64,000 nucleotides of DNA from Flavobacterium cyclinae. GTDB taxonomy: Bacteria > Bacteroidota > Bacteroidia > Flavobacteriales > Flavobacteriaceae. The position numbers and the translations under genes are program-made. The stretch lies in NCBI RefSeq assembly GCF_021172145.1, contig NZ_CP089095.1, positions 186,001 through 250,000 on the forward strand, read 5' to 3'. How positions within the stretch are numbered: position 1 is the first letter of the stretch; each line of letters opens with the position of its first letter. The notes beneath the pieces were generated by a model that did no database searches, was not told the DNA's origin, and saw only the letters and a list, made by a program, of their open reading frames with translations. Below, in pieces: positions 44,593-53,359 of this stretch.

Positions 44593-44919
44593 TCAATTAG
44601 AATGATTGTACCAATCAAGTGATAAATCTTCCCAATCTTTATTTTCTTTTTCAATTAAATCGATTTTCCATTTACGATTCCATTTTTTTAAACGTTTTTC
44701 CCTCAGAATTGCGTCTTCAATGTAACCATGTACCTCAAAGTAAACCAATTTATCTACATTGTATCGATATGTAAATCCTTTATTTATTCTGCCTTTATGT
44801 TCTGCAACTCTTCTAATTATATCATTTGTAACTCCAATATAAAGAACAGAGTTGTTTTTATTAGCTAAAATGTAAACATAATAAATATGTGCTTTCATAT
44901 AAAGTTTTTCCGTTTTCAC
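44593..44919 (-). CDS. GIY-YIG nuclease family protein
   Basis: 108 residues (or 101 from an internal Met at 44898, [11 protein letters not shown], which looks more like the family start). The GIY-YIG core appears as [20 protein letters not shown], with [15 protein letters not shown] and the Glu region [17 protein letters not shown]. Single-domain members are common and often multicopy in Flavobacteria, with no proven role; they are not homing endonucleases here because no intron surrounds them. A second member lies at 52286-52573. Relation to that one is by family only. Confidence 0.85.
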   Translation of the reverse strand: MKTEKLYMKAHIYYVYILANKNNSVLYIGVTNDIIRRVAEHKGRINKGFTYRYNVDKLVYFEVHGYIEDAILREKRLKKWNRKWKIDLIEKENKDWEDLSLDWYNHSN

Positions 44920-44936
44920 GGAAAGGACAAAATAGG

Positions 44937-45263
44937 TTAATTTCCTGCGCTATAAAATTCCTCCATCACTTCCAATTCCGTTCTAAAAGCTAACATTTTA
45001 TCCGCGAAAAGTTGTAAGCCTTCTTGGCGTAATCTTGGAGCGTGATTTTTGTAATAATCTTCTAATTTCGCTCTAGAATCGGTAAAATATTGAACGGCAT
45101 AGGTAGTTCCTCCCATTTCTTCTTCTACTAAAACCTTCACCATTTTAGCATTGGTAAACAATCCGGTTGCTAAAACATCGTTAATATGTTTGTTCTGCAT
45201 CCACTTTAACCAAGCGGAATGAATGCTTTCATCTACGTTTATGGTTACGTTGTATATAATCAT
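44937..45263 (-). CDS. DUF4286 family protein
   Basis: 108 residues; the N-terminus IIYNVTINVDESIHSAWLKW and the central INDVLATGLFTNAKMVKV fit the DUF4286 family, a small ferredoxin-like alpha/beta fold. The C-terminus is helical (LFADKMLAFRTELEVMEEF). No catalytic residues are evident. The position just before rsmA and GIY-YIG on the minus strand and after a TPR gene matches other flavobacterial genomes as I recall them. Function unknown. Confidence 0.8.
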   Translation of the reverse strand: MIIYNVTINVDESIHSAWLKWMQNKHINDVLATGLFTNAKMVKVLVEEEMGGTTYAVQYFTDSRAKLEDYYKNHAPRLRQEGLQLFADKMLAFRTELEVMEEFYSAGN

Positions 45264-45320
45264 TATTCTTATTTAATCGTTTAACTAAAGTATCTTTCTC
45301 TTGCTTCTTTTTTCTTTTCT

Positions 45321-47102
45321 CTAAATCGTTGTATCACCTCGTAACGTTCTATATTGTTTTCTGCTTTCTGTGTAATACAAACTATCAGGGTGTTCTAATA
45401 CTACTTTTTCGTATAATGCTTTTGCTTTTTCGTTGTCTAATAGATGTTTTCTATAAATCTCTGCCGAAAAATACAAGGCTTCATCTTTATAAATTCCGTC
45501 TTTATGGTTGTCTAAAATATTTTGATAATATGTTAAGGCTTTGTTGAAATCACCTTTTTCTTCATAAATTTTCCCCACTTTAAACAAAGTTCCTTCTTCA
45601 ATACTTTCTCCTTTGTGTTTTTGTAAAATGGTTAAAAAGAGTTGAAGTGCTTCCTCTTTTTTGTTTTGGTACAATTTAAAATCAGCATTGGCATAGGATT
45701 GAAGCGCTGTTTTTAAACTGTCTTCAACTGAATTGTCTTGGATAAGTAAGAACAATTCAACTGCATCGTTTGCAATTAACAAACTCGGTGACTGCTTCAA
45801 AACTTTTACTTGTTGTAACGTCCAATCGAAATCTTTTTTATAGAAGTTGGCTTTGGCTAATTTGAGACTGGCTTCGTGAGCCAAAACATCGTTTTTCAAA
45901 TTGTCTTCCACTTGTGCGTAATACAAAATAGCTTGATTGAATTTTTCATCGTACACCATAATATCCGCCAATTCCATTTTAACTTTTGATTGTTCTCTGA
46001 TGTTTAAAGTATTGTTTAAATAATCATTAAGCCTTTTTTTTGCAGCTTCAGAATTATTTAAATAAAATGCTTCAAATCTAGCAGTTAGTAAAACAATTTT
46101 TGTTAGATAAGGATTTTGATGATACTTTCCTAAAACGTTATTCAAACTATTATATATTTCTTGATATTCATTAGGAAGAGCATTTTCTATACGAGAAGAT
46201 AAAAGAAAATCATAAGCTTCAAGATGAAGTTGCGGGTCGGTTGAATTATCTAAGATAAATTGAAAAATAGTTTTAGCATCTTCGTGCTGATTTTCTTCGA
46301 CAGCTAATTTTCCTAAAATTATTATATTATAAATGGTTTCAGGATTTCTCTTATAAACCGCTTTCTCTTGAATAAAGGCTTTTCCGTATTCTTTTTGTTG
46401 GACGAAAAACCAACTCAAGAATTGGTTCCAATATACATCTTGCGATTTTTGTGTTCTAAGCAATAAGTTTTTTCGAATAGTAGAAGCAAAAGAACCATCT
46501 GTATCGTCCATTAAAAAACGAGTTAAATGATTTTGAACCATTGGCGTTCCTTCTGGAGTTTTGAAGCCATAATCTAAAAGTTTATTTAACATGACTTCTA
46601 AATTACCTAGTTGCCCTTCAATCATCGCAGTTTGGTAGTCAAAATTGAGATTTGGGATTTTCTTTTGAGCCGTTTCATATGCCTTTAATGCCCAAGTTAA
46701 CAATACTTTTTTCTCAAAGGAATTCGCAACTTGATAGGCATGATTGGGTTCTTTTTCAACTTCTTGAATGGCTAATTCGTAATTATTATCAGCTTTATCC
46801 GTGTTTTTTTGAAGTTGGTAATTGTAGCCTAATTCAATGAATAATATAGGTTGATTGTATTTGCTTTTTCGATTTGTTATAATAGATTCTGCTTTGTCGT
46901 ATTGTTGCATTTGTTGGTAACATTCTACCACTTTTTGAAAAAAGAAATAGTTAGAAGGTTGTTTTTTTGAAATCTCCTCAAATAATGTAAGCGCCTTTTG
47001 AAATTCACCTCTCTCAAAATAATCCAAAGCCAATTCCTCGTTCTGTGCCGAAACCCAAAAAGAGAACAAAAAGAGTATAAAAAAAGCTATTTTTTGTAAC
47101 AT
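45321..47102 (-). CDS. secreted tetratricopeptide repeat protein
   Basis: 593 residues from the ATG at 47102 (signal LQKIAFFILFLFSFWVSAQ). About a dozen TPR units cover the chain, for example ALDYFERGEFQKALTLFEEI and GDFNKALTYYQNILDNHKDG near the end. Some units are of the Tol-Pal-system YbgF style (HPDSLYYTESRKQYRTLRG). The protein is exported and probably periplasmic. It may scaffold other envelope factors. The gene is separated from serS by 74 nt and reads with the rsmA direction. Confidence 0.85.
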   Translation of the reverse strand: MLQKIAFFILFLFSFWVSAQNEELALDYFERGEFQKALTLFEEISKKQPSNYFFFQKVVECYQQMQQYDKAESIITNRKSKYNQPILFIELGYNYQLQKNTDKADNNYELAIQEVEKEPNHAYQVANSFEKKVLLTWALKAYETAQKKIPNLNFDYQTAMIEGQLGNLEVMLNKLLDYGFKTPEGTPMVQNHLTRFLMDDTDGSFASTIRKNLLLRTQKSQDVYWNQFLSWFFVQQKEYGKAFIQEKAVYKRNPETIYNIIILGKLAVEENQHEDAKTIFQFILDNSTDPQLHLEAYDFLLSSRIENALPNEYQEIYNSLNNVLGKYHQNPYLTKIVLLTARFEAFYLNNSEAAKKRLNDYLNNTLNIREQSKVKMELADIMVYDEKFNQAILYYAQVEDNLKNDVLAHEASLKLAKANFYKKDFDWTLQQVKVLKQSPSLLIANDAVELFLLIQDNSVEDSLKTALQSYANADFKLYQNKKEEALQLFLTILQKHKGESIEEGTLFKVGKIYEEKGDFNKALTYYQNILDNHKDGIYKDEALYFSAEIYRKHLLDNEKAKALYEKVVLEHPDSLYYTESRKQYRTLRGDTTI

Positions 47103-47176
47103 AAATAAAACAAACAATGTACTAAAGTAACACTTTTTAGCGTCAAATTAGTACATTATTTAGTAAAGATTAACGT

Positions 47177-48448
47177 TTAGTTAATGATATCGAATCCAGT
47201 ATATTTTCTTAAAACTTCAGGAACTACGATGCCTTCTGGTGTTTGGTAGTTTTCTAAAATTCCAGCTAATACTCTTGGTAATGCTAATGAACTTCCGTTC
47301 AAAGTGTGTGCCAATTGGTTTTTACCTTCTTTGTCTTTGAAACGTAATTTTAAACGATTCGCTTGGAAGGTTTCGAAATTAGATACCGAACTAATTTCTA
47401 ACCAACGCTCTTGAGCTGTTGAATACACTTCGAAATCATACGTTAAGGCAGAAGCAAAGCTCATATCGCCACCGCATAATCTTAAAATACGGTAAGGTAA
47501 TTTCAATTCTTGTAAAATTCCTTTTACGTGTTCTACCATTCCATCTAAAGCTTCGTAAGATTTATCAGGATGTTCAATACGAACGATTTCAACTTTATCA
47601 AATTGGTGTAAACGATTTAAACCACGAACGTGTGCACCATATGAACCAGCTTCTCTACGGAAACAAGGTGTATATCCAGTACAAAGAATTGGTAAATCAT
47701 TTTCGTTTAATAAAACATCTCTAAAGATATTCGTTACTGGAACTTCAGCTGTAGGAATTAAATACAAATCATCAACACCTACATGGTACATTTGTCCTTC
47801 TTTGTCTGGTAATTGACCAGTTCCAAAACCAGAAGCTTCGTTAACCATGTGTGGAACTTGGTATTCTAAGTAGCCAGCATCGGTATTTTTATCTAAGAAA
47901 TACGTGATTAAAGCACGTTGTAATTTGGCACATTTTCCTTTGTAAACTGGGAAACCTGCTCCTGTGATTTTAACGCCTAATTCGAAATCAATTAAATCGT
48001 ATTTTTTTGCTAATTCCCAGTGAGGTAAAGCACCTTCGTGTAATTTTGGAATTTCACCTTCTTGATAAACATTTAAGTTTTCTTCAGGTGTTTTCCCTTC
48101 AGGAACTATGTCGGCTGGTAAATTTGGTAATTTGTATAATTCTTCTTGTAATTTAGCGGCATATGTATTCAATACTTCGGTCAATTCTTTGTCTTTTTCA
48201 CGAAGTTGAACTGATTTTTCTTTTAAGATTTCAGCTTTTGCTTTTTCGCCACTTTTCATTAAATCACCTATGTCTTTGGATAGCTTGTTCGACTCGGATT
48301 TGATAGTGTCTAATTCAACTTGAGTTGCTCTTCTTTTTTCGTCTAATGCAATAACTTCCTCAATTGCACTTTTAGCATCTAAGTTTTTCTTAGCTAATCT
48401 TTTTACTACTTCGTCTTTGTTTTCTCTAATGTACGCTATCTGTAACAT
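47177..48448 (-). CDS. serS: seryl-tRNA synthetase
   Basis: 423 residues. The N-terminal long antiparallel coiled-coil arm (about 30-100; rich in Lys and Glu) binds the long arm of tRNA-Ser. Class II motif 2 reads TPCFRREAGSYGAHVRGLNR (motif 2 loop) and motif 3 is LNGSSLALPRVLAGILENYQ. The family's usual ending EVLRKYTGFDII is present. It charges tRNA-Ser in the cytoplasm. Its start region is divergent from the M1 peptidase gene across a 212-nt gap. Confidence 0.97.
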   Translation of the reverse strand: MLQIAYIRENKDEVVKRLAKKNLDAKSAIEEVIALDEKRRATQVELDTIKSESNKLSKDIGDLMKSGEKAKAEILKEKSVQLREKDKELTEVLNTYAAKLQEELYKLPNLPADIVPEGKTPEENLNVYQEGEIPKLHEGALPHWELAKKYDLIDFELGVKITGAGFPVYKGKCAKLQRALITYFLDKNTDAGYLEYQVPHMVNEASGFGTGQLPDKEGQMYHVGVDDLYLIPTAEVPVTNIFRDVLLNENDLPILCTGYTPCFRREAGSYGAHVRGLNRLHQFDKVEIVRIEHPDKSYEALDGMVEHVKGILQELKLPYRILRLCGGDMSFASALTYDFEVYSTAQERWLEISSVSNFETFQANRLKLRFKDKEGKNQLAHTLNGSSLALPRVLAGILENYQTPEGIVVPEVLRKYTGFDIIN

Positions 48449-48660
48449 AATATATAGGATTTTAAGGATGCAAATTTAAGAAATTGGATTTAGATTATCG
48501 ATAAAAATCAAAAATGCTATAAAGATTATATACTTCATTGGTTTTTAATATAAAAACTATAAAAATTAAAGATTTTTAGTATATTCGTTTTAGATTAATT
48601 AAATGCTGCATTTAAATTTTGTGGTATTTATTAGTTAAAGCCCCTTAAAACCTACAAAAA

Positions 48661-50589
48661 ATGAAAAAAATTACTTTTAATTTACTTCTATTATTTGGCG
48701 TTTTTTGTTTTGCCCAAACAGACAATAACGAATTTGATAGAATGGTGGAAGCTGAAATGAAATCAGCATCTTCTTTACAAAACCTTCGAGTAAATCCCAA
48801 TACTCAAAATTATGACATAACCTATCATGAGTTGCGATTTACAGTTAACCCAAATAATACAACGCCTTACATAAATGGTATTGTAAAAACTACTTTTACA
48901 GCTTTATCTGATATGAATACCGTTACATTTGATATGGCAACGGCCTTAGTGGTAAGTTCTGTTACAATGAATAGTTCTAATCTTACATTTAATCAGAGTA
49001 ATTATGAACTCAATATAAATTTGCCTTCTACACTTACTACAGGGACAAGTGCAACAGTTGAAATTACGTACGCAGGTTCTCCGCCTCAAGCAGAAGGTGG
49101 ATTTACTAGAAGCACACATAGTGGAACGCCTGTTATTTATACACTTTCTGAGCCATTTGGAGCAAGAGATTGGTGGCCGTGTAAACAAGATTTAACAGAC
49201 AAAATAGATAGTTTTGATATTTACATTACCTGTCCTGATACTTACATTGGAGTTTCGAATGGTTTGCTTCAAAGTTCAACAACTTCTGGAGGAAATACAA
49301 CTCGTCATTTTAAACATAACTTTCCAATTCCAGCGTATTTAATATCATTAAATGTTACAAATTATACAACGTATAACATTCAAGCGGGATTAGGAACTTT
49401 AGAAAATCCATACTTTCCTATTAATAATTATTTGTATCCTGAAAGCAATACAGCAACCACTAGAAGTGCCATTGATGTAACGGTTCCAATTATGAATGTT
49501 TTTGAAGAGAAAGTTGGGTTTTATCCGTATCGTTCTGAGCAATATGGTCACGTCCAATTTGGATGGGGAGGAGGAATGGAACATACTACAATGTCTTCAA
49601 TGGGAGGTTGGAGTAGAAGTTTAATTGCGCATGAATTAGGTCATCAATGGTTTGGCGACAAGATTACTTGTGGTACTTGGAAAGATATTTGGTTAAATGA
49701 AGGTTTAACAGAATATATGGCAGGAATAGTAGTAGAAGCTTTGGATGGTGATGCTGCTTTTGTGTCTTGGAAAAATTCAAAAATTTCAAATATAACTTCA
49801 CAAACTAGTGGAGCGGTGTATTTAACAGATGCAGAAGCTTTAGATGTTAATCGAATTTTCAGCAGTAGACTGTCATACAATAAAGGTTCAATGGTGACTC
49901 ACATGTTACGTTGGGTTATGGGTGACGCTAATTTCTTTCAAGCTTTACGAAATTACCTTTCAGATAGTAATTTGGCTTTTGGTTATGCTATAACTAATGA
50001 TTTAAAAGGACATTTAGAAGCTGTTCATGGCAATAGTTTATCAGAATTTTTTAATGATTGGATTTACATGCAAGGATATCCAACATACACTATCATAGCT
50101 CAAAATTGGGGAGCGGGACAAGCAAAAATCACAGTTAATCAAGTGCAATCTCATGCATCGGTAACCTTTTTTGAAATGCCGTTAGAAATTCGACTTACTG
50201 GCGCTGGAGGTTTGGTTCATGATGTGGTAGTAAATAATAATACTAATAATGAAGAATTTATTGTTTCAGTTCCATTTGAAGTAACGGGAGTTCAGTTTGA
50301 TCCAAACAAGCATATTATTTCTAAAAACAATGTAGCAACATTGACAAATGAAGCGTTTGAGTTAGAACAAACTATTTCGGTTTACCCAAATCCTGCCAAT
50401 GATGAAATTCACATTATGATGCCGACAACTACACAATTAGAAAAAGTTGAAATTTACAATACTTTAGGTCAGTTAATGGCAACACATCAAACAGCTGATT
50501 TTAGAATTGATAATTTGAGTTCAGGTATGCATGTGTTGAAAATCGTAACTTCTGAAGGAGCAATTCATAAAAATTTTATAAAAAAATAG
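48661..50589 (+). CDS. M1 family aminopeptidase with T9SS sorting domain
   Basis: 642 residues. A signal peptide (KKITFNLLLLFGVFCFAQ) is followed by an N-terminal beta domain and the M1 catalytic domain: zinc site HELGH at 324-328 with the third ligand Glu 347 in WLNEGLTEY. The exopeptidase signature is relaxed (FGWGGGMEHTTMSS, where GxMEN is usual). From about residue 565 a type A T9SS sorting domain appears (ISVYPNPANDEIHI and NLSSGMHVLKI), so the enzyme is exported across the outer membrane. It therefore acts outside the cell, trimming peptides. A terminator follows at 50611. Confidence 0.94.
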   Translation: MKKITFNLLLLFGVFCFAQTDNNEFDRMVEAEMKSASSLQNLRVNPNTQNYDITYHELRFTVNPNNTTPYINGIVKTTFTALSDMNTVTFDMATALVVSSVTMNSSNLTFNQSNYELNINLPSTLTTGTSATVEITYAGSPPQAEGGFTRSTHSGTPVIYTLSEPFGARDWWPCKQDLTDKIDSFDIYITCPDTYIGVSNGLLQSSTTSGGNTTRHFKHNFPIPAYLISLNVTNYTTYNIQAGLGTLENPYFPINNYLYPESNTATTRSAIDVTVPIMNVFEEKVGFYPYRSEQYGHVQFGWGGGMEHTTMSSMGGWSRSLIAHELGHQWFGDKITCGTWKDIWLNEGLTEYMAGIVVEALDGDAAFVSWKNSKISNITSQTSGAVYLTDAEALDVNRIFSSRLSYNKGSMVTHMLRWVMGDANFFQALRNYLSDSNLAFGYAITNDLKGHLEAVHGNSLSEFFNDWIYMQGYPTYTIIAQNWGAGQAKITVNQVQSHASVTFFEMPLEIRLTGAGGLVHDVVVNNNTNNEEFIVSVPFEVTGVQFDPNKHIISKNNVATLTNEAFELEQTISVYPNPANDEIHIMMPTTTQLEKVEIYNTLGQLMATHQTADFRIDNLSSGMHVLKIVTSEGAIHKNFIKK

Positions 50590-50610
50590 TTCTGAATTAA
50601 AATTATGATG

Positions 50611-50636
50611 AAAAGTAAGGTGAAAACCTTACTTTT
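50611..50636 (+). terminator. terminator after the M1 peptidase gene
   Basis: AAAAGTAAGGT (50611-50621) pairs exactly with ACCTTACTTTT (50626-50636) around a GAAA tetraloop; the T-tract is short (TTTT then GTTG). It lies 22 nt after the stop. Confidence 0.85.
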
Positions 50637-50659
50637 GTTGTTTAAATAAAAGCGTAAAA

Positions 50660-51985
50660 ATGATTCAAGTAGCACAAATTTTATTCATATTATCAGTTTT
50701 AGTAATTCTTCACGAGTTTGGTCATTACATCACAGCTAAGATGTTCAAAGTTAGAGTTGAGAAATTTTACTTATTCATGGATGCTGGTTTTTCTTTAATT
50801 AAAAAGAAAATTGGAGAAACTGAATGGGGAATCGGATGGTTACCATTAGGAGGATATGTAAAACTTTCTGGAATGATTGATGAAAGCATGGATACTGAGC
50901 AAATGAATCAAGAACCACAACCATGGGAATTTCGTTCTAAACCAGCTTGGCAACGTTTAATTATTATGCTTGGTGGGATTATTGTGAATGTAATCTTAGC
51001 TTGGTTGATTTTCACTATAATGTATGCTACTGTAGGTCAAAAATATATTGCCACTGATAAAATTCAAGAAAATGGTTTAGCTTTTGGTGAAGTTGGTCAG
51101 AAAGCAGGATTTAAAAATGGAGATAAAATTTTAGCTGTTGATGGGCAATTTCAACCTAGTTTTAATAGAATGACATTAGATGTTTTATTAGGTGATAAAA
51201 TTGAGGTTGAACGTAATGGTGAAAAAGTAGAAGTGATTATTTCTGATGAAATGAAAGGAGAAATCATCAGTAAAGAAGGAAAAGAGTTTGTTGGACCTCG
51301 TTTTTCAAATACAGTTGTAGATTCTGTTGTTCCAAAATCGGCAGCAGATATTGCCGGTTTAAAGAAGGGTGATAAGATCAAAGCTTTAAATGGAACTGCA
51401 TTTACTTATTATGATGAGTTTAAAGATAAAATTTCAAAACATAAAAATGATAGCATTTCTTTATCAGTTTTGAGAGGAGCTGAAATGGTGCAGTTAAAAG
51501 CTAAAGTTGATAAAGAAGGAAAATTAGGTTTTATAAACAAAGCTTTAGATAAATTAGATTACGAGGTAAATAATCAGTTGTCTTTAGGTCAAGCTATTCC
51601 TGCTGCTGTTAAAGAATCATGGGCATTGTTAGTTTATAATGTGAAACAGTTTAAATTAATTTTGCGACCAAAAACTGAAGCGTATAAACATGTTCAAAGT
51701 CCAATTGGAATTGCGCGTCGTTTGCCAGATACTTGGAATTGGGAATTCATATGGAATTTTACAGCTTTATTTTCAATAGGATTAGCTTTTATGAATTTAT
51801 TGCCAATTCCAGGATTAGATGGTGGGCATGCTTTATTTACTATTGCTGAAATGATAACAGGAAGAAAATTATCAGACAAAGCTGCAGGTTATGTTCAAAC
51901 CGCTGGAATGATTATCTTGTTGACCTTAATGGCTTTAACTTTTGGAAAAGACATCTATCAATTAGTGGTAGATAAACTTTTGTAA
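50660..51985 (+). CDS. rseP: site-2 protease RseP (M50)
   Basis: 441 residues. The membrane-embedded zinc motif HEFGH stands at 18-22 in the first helix, and the third ligand Asp in the late NLLPIPGLDGGH. Two PDZ domains lie between (about 130-205 and 215-300; VVPKSAADIAGLKKGDKIKA shows the second). It cleaves anti-sigma factors or signal peptides within the membrane. The start region follows directly from the terminator of the M1 gene; the tRNA-Asn promoter begins 18 nt after the stop. Confidence 0.95.
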   Translation: MIQVAQILFILSVLVILHEFGHYITAKMFKVRVEKFYLFMDAGFSLIKKKIGETEWGIGWLPLGGYVKLSGMIDESMDTEQMNQEPQPWEFRSKPAWQRLIIMLGGIIVNVILAWLIFTIMYATVGQKYIATDKIQENGLAFGEVGQKAGFKNGDKILAVDGQFQPSFNRMTLDVLLGDKIEVERNGEKVEVIISDEMKGEIISKEGKEFVGPRFSNTVVDSVVPKSAADIAGLKKGDKIKALNGTAFTYYDEFKDKISKHKNDSISLSVLRGAEMVQLKAKVDKEGKLGFINKALDKLDYEVNNQLSLGQAIPAAVKESWALLVYNVKQFKLILRPKTEAYKHVQSPIGIARRLPDTWNWEFIWNFTALFSIGLAFMNLLPIPGLDGGHALFTIAEMITGRKLSDKAAGYVQTAGMIILLTLMALTFGKDIYQLVVDKLL

Positions 51986-52002
51986 TTTTTTCAATAAAAT
52001 AA

Positions 52003-52033
52003 TTTGCGATAATAAAAAATCAGTTTATATTTG
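52003..52033 (+). promoter_or_regulatory. promoter of the tRNA-Asn genes
   Basis: TTTG (52003-52006), exactly 19 nt, then TATATTTG (52026-52033): a textbook match to the Bacteroidota promoter. Transcription would start near 52040, some 18 nt before the first tRNA. It is the best promoter match in the window. Confidence 0.85.
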
Positions 52034-52057
52034 CACTCGCTAAAAAGATAAATACTT

Positions 52058-52131
52058 TCCTCCTTAGCTCAGTTGGTTAGAGCATCTGACTGTTAATCAG
52101 AGGGTCCTTGGTTCGAGCCCAAGAGGGGGAG
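52058..52131 (+). tRNA. tRNA-Asn (anticodon GTT), copy 1
   Basis: 74 nt. Acceptor TCCTCCT (52058-52064) pairs with AGGGGGA (52124-52130), discriminator G131. The anticodon stem TCTGA/TCAGA holds the loop CTGTTAA with GTT at 52092-52094. The T arm is CTTGG/CCAAG around TTCGAGC. CCA is not encoded. It lies behind the promoter above. Confidence 0.97.
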
Positions 52132-52165
52132 CAACTTTTTAGCAAAATATAAACCTTTAGGTTAT

Positions 52166-52239
52166 TCCTCCTTAGCTCAGTTGGTTAGAGCATCTGACTG
52201 TTAATCAGAGGGTCCTTGGTTCGAGCCCAAGAGGGGGAG
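52166..52239 (+). tRNA. tRNA-Asn (anticodon GTT), copy 2
   Basis: Identical over its 74 nt to copy 1, which ends 34 nt before. It is followed directly by a strong terminator (52241-52272), so the two tRNAs form one transcript. CCA is not encoded. Confidence 0.97.
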
Positions 52240-52240
52240 C

Positions 52241-52272
52241 AAAAATCCTAATCAGAAATGGTTAGGATTTTT
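52241..52272 (+). terminator. terminator of the tRNA-Asn pair
   Basis: AAAAATCCTAATCA (52241-52254) pairs with TGGTTAGGATTTTT (52259-52272) through one G-U pair around a GAAA tetraloop, then more T's. A second, imperfect copy follows the broken third tRNA at about 52661-52690. Confidence 0.93.
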
Positions 52273-52285
52273 TTATTTTTGTAAA

Positions 52286-52573
52286 ATGAATAACTCGGTT
52301 TACATCCTTTACTCCAAAAAGTTAGATAAGCATTACATTGGCTTTACAGAAAATCTAAATCAAAGATTAGATTTTCATCTTAACGATTCTCAAACAAGAA
52401 AATTTACTTACAAGGCTGATGATTGGGAATTAATTTTCACTATTGAATGTGAATCAAAAAATCAAGGATTGTCGATTGAGAAACATATAAAATCAATGAA
52501 GAGTAGGATTTATATTCAAAATTTACTTCAATATCCTGAGATGAAATTTAAATTACTTGAAAAATATAAATGA
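52286..52573 (+). CDS. GIY-YIG nuclease family protein
   Basis: 95 residues. The GIY-YIG signature is seen in SVYILYSKKLDKHYIGFTEN with LNQRLDFHLN (the conserved Arg) and the late Glu in LSIEKHIKSMKSR. The ATG sits five nt after a TATTTTTG box, close after the tRNA terminator. The stop codon TGA overlaps the start of the broken third tRNA-Asn copy. The first dozen codons are also found again, decayed, at 52703-52755, so the gene was part of a duplicated tRNA-plus-nuclease unit. Function unproven; members are often near tRNA genes or other repeats in Flavobacteria. Confidence 0.85.
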   Translation: MNNSVYILYSKKLDKHYIGFTENLNQRLDFHLNDSQTRKFTYKADDWELIFTIECESKNQGLSIEKHIKSMKSRIYIQNLLQYPEMKFKLLEKYK

Positions 52574-52595
52574 GCATCTGACTGTTAATCAGAGT

Positions 52596-52613
52596 CCCGA
52601 TAGCTATCGGGAT
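52596..52613. repeat. TCCCGA palindrome inside the tRNA relic
   Basis: TCCCGATAGCTATCGGGA is a perfect 18-bp palindrome replacing GGTCC of the intact tRNA. It belongs with 1863-1878 and 44570-44589. Confidence 0.85.
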
Positions 52614-52625
52614 TGGTTCGAGCCC

Positions 52626-52651
52626 ATTGCTTGTACCGATTGCTATCGGGA
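52626..52651. repeat. second palindrome insertion in the tRNA relic
   Basis: Between GCCCA and AGGGGGAG the relic has extra sequence; within it CCGAT (52636-52640) and ATCGG (52645-52649) form an imperfect palindrome, CCGATTGCTATCGGGA, resembling a decayed TCCCGA repeat. Confidence 0.65.
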
Positions 52652-52702
52652 GGGGGAGCAAAATCCTAATCAGAAATGGTTAGGATTTTTTATTTATATA
52701 AA

Positions 52703-52755
52703 ATGAGCAACACGGTTTTTATTCTTTTACTCAAAAATTGATAAGGCTATATCGG
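52703..52755 (+). pseudogene. truncated duplicate of the GIY-YIG gene start
   Basis: After a second imperfect tRNA-type terminator, ATGAGCAACACGGTTTTTAT and on to about 52755 repeats the first 16-18 codons of the 52286 gene (MNNSVYILYSKK...) with mismatches and a frameshift (TTTTACTCAAAAATTGATAA). It shows that tRNA-Asn, terminator and nuclease start were copied together. Confidence 0.75.
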
Positions 52756-52765
52756 TTTTTTTATT

Positions 52766-53359
52766 TTAATCCCTTCTTAACCAACCCGTAACGCTCAAGC
52801 GAGGTTTGTGACTTTCTAAAACTTCGTGAACCAATTCATTACTCTTAAAGAAAACGGTTTTTCTATTCGTTGGCGCTATTTTTTGAGTTTCATCGCCATC
52901 ATAAATACACAATTCGCCACCATCTTCAGGTTGCCAATTTTCGTTCAAATACGTAATCATCGAAAACTGTCGGCTCGAATTATCTTGAAACTGGTCCAAG
53001 TGTTTTCTGTAAAAACTTCCTTTGTCAAACAAAGCAAAATGGAATTCATAACCTGTAATTCCGGTATAACAACTTCTATTTAAATACGTAACAAAAGCAT
53101 CAACTTGATCTAAAAACGCATTTTCATGTTCGTTGTTGTTGGCTCTGTCTAACCAATAAATAGCATCGCTTCTAATTTCGGTATTCTTGGTTAGTTTGGC
53201 TGCATTTCCTATTCCTGCTGCTTTAAGTAGATTTTGTTCTTTAAGTTCAAGTAGTCGTTTAACTAAATGCTGCGCCAATTCTTCCGATACAAAATGCTCC
53301 ACAATTCCTACTTTCGAATCCAAATAACTTGAAATCAAAGTTTCAAAACAATCTTCCAT
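52766..53359 (-). CDS. 2-oxoglutarate / Fe(II)-dependent oxygenase (prolyl 4-hydroxylase-like)
   Basis: 197 residues. The facial triad is visible: the first His and Asp in FYRKHLDQF, and the distal His in VFFKSNELVHEVLES, with the 2OG-binding Arg in KPRLSVTGWLRR. The phrase SMITYLNENWQPEDGGELCI is the typical double-stranded beta-helix of this family. The substrate is unknown; small bacterial relatives hydroxylate proline or ribosomal protein side chains. It is convergent with the duplicated tRNA region and divergent from the aldehyde dehydrogenase gene. Confidence 0.87.
   Translation of the reverse strand: MEDCFETLISSYLDSKVGIVEHFVSEELAQHLVKRLLELKEQNLLKAAGIGNAAKLTKNTEIRSDAIYWLDRANNNEHENAFLDQVDAFVTYLNRSCYTGITGYEFHFALFDKGSFYRKHLDQFQDNSSRQFSMITYLNENWQPEDGGELCIYDGDETQKIAPTNRKTVFFKSNELVHEVLESHKPRLSVTGWLRRD

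Larger units (their letters stand above)
52573..52658 (+). pseudogene. broken third tRNA-Asn copy with palindromes inside
   Basis: From GAGCATCTGACTGTTAATCA (52573-52592) the anticodon arm is intact. Then the variable region is replaced by an 18-bp palindrome (52596-52613), TTGGTTCGAGCCCA follows, then a second insertion with an imperfect palindrome (52626-52650), and finally AGGGGGAG (52651-52658). The 5' half (acceptor strand and D arm) is missing. It cannot fold as tRNA. The intact copies just upstream make the changes plain. Confidence 0.9.

Noticed and set aside
44552..44596. Extended start of rsmA
   Set aside because: It reads through the TCCCGA palindrome; the family start [13 protein letters not shown] is at 44551.
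44593..44919. Homing endonuclease within an intron or intein
   Set aside because: A stand-alone single-domain GIY-YIG frame with no split host gene around it.
52058..52239. Short direct repeats resembling a CRISPR array
   Set aside because: The repeated 74-nt blocks fold as tRNA-Asn with GTT anticodon; there are only two intact copies and no cas genes.
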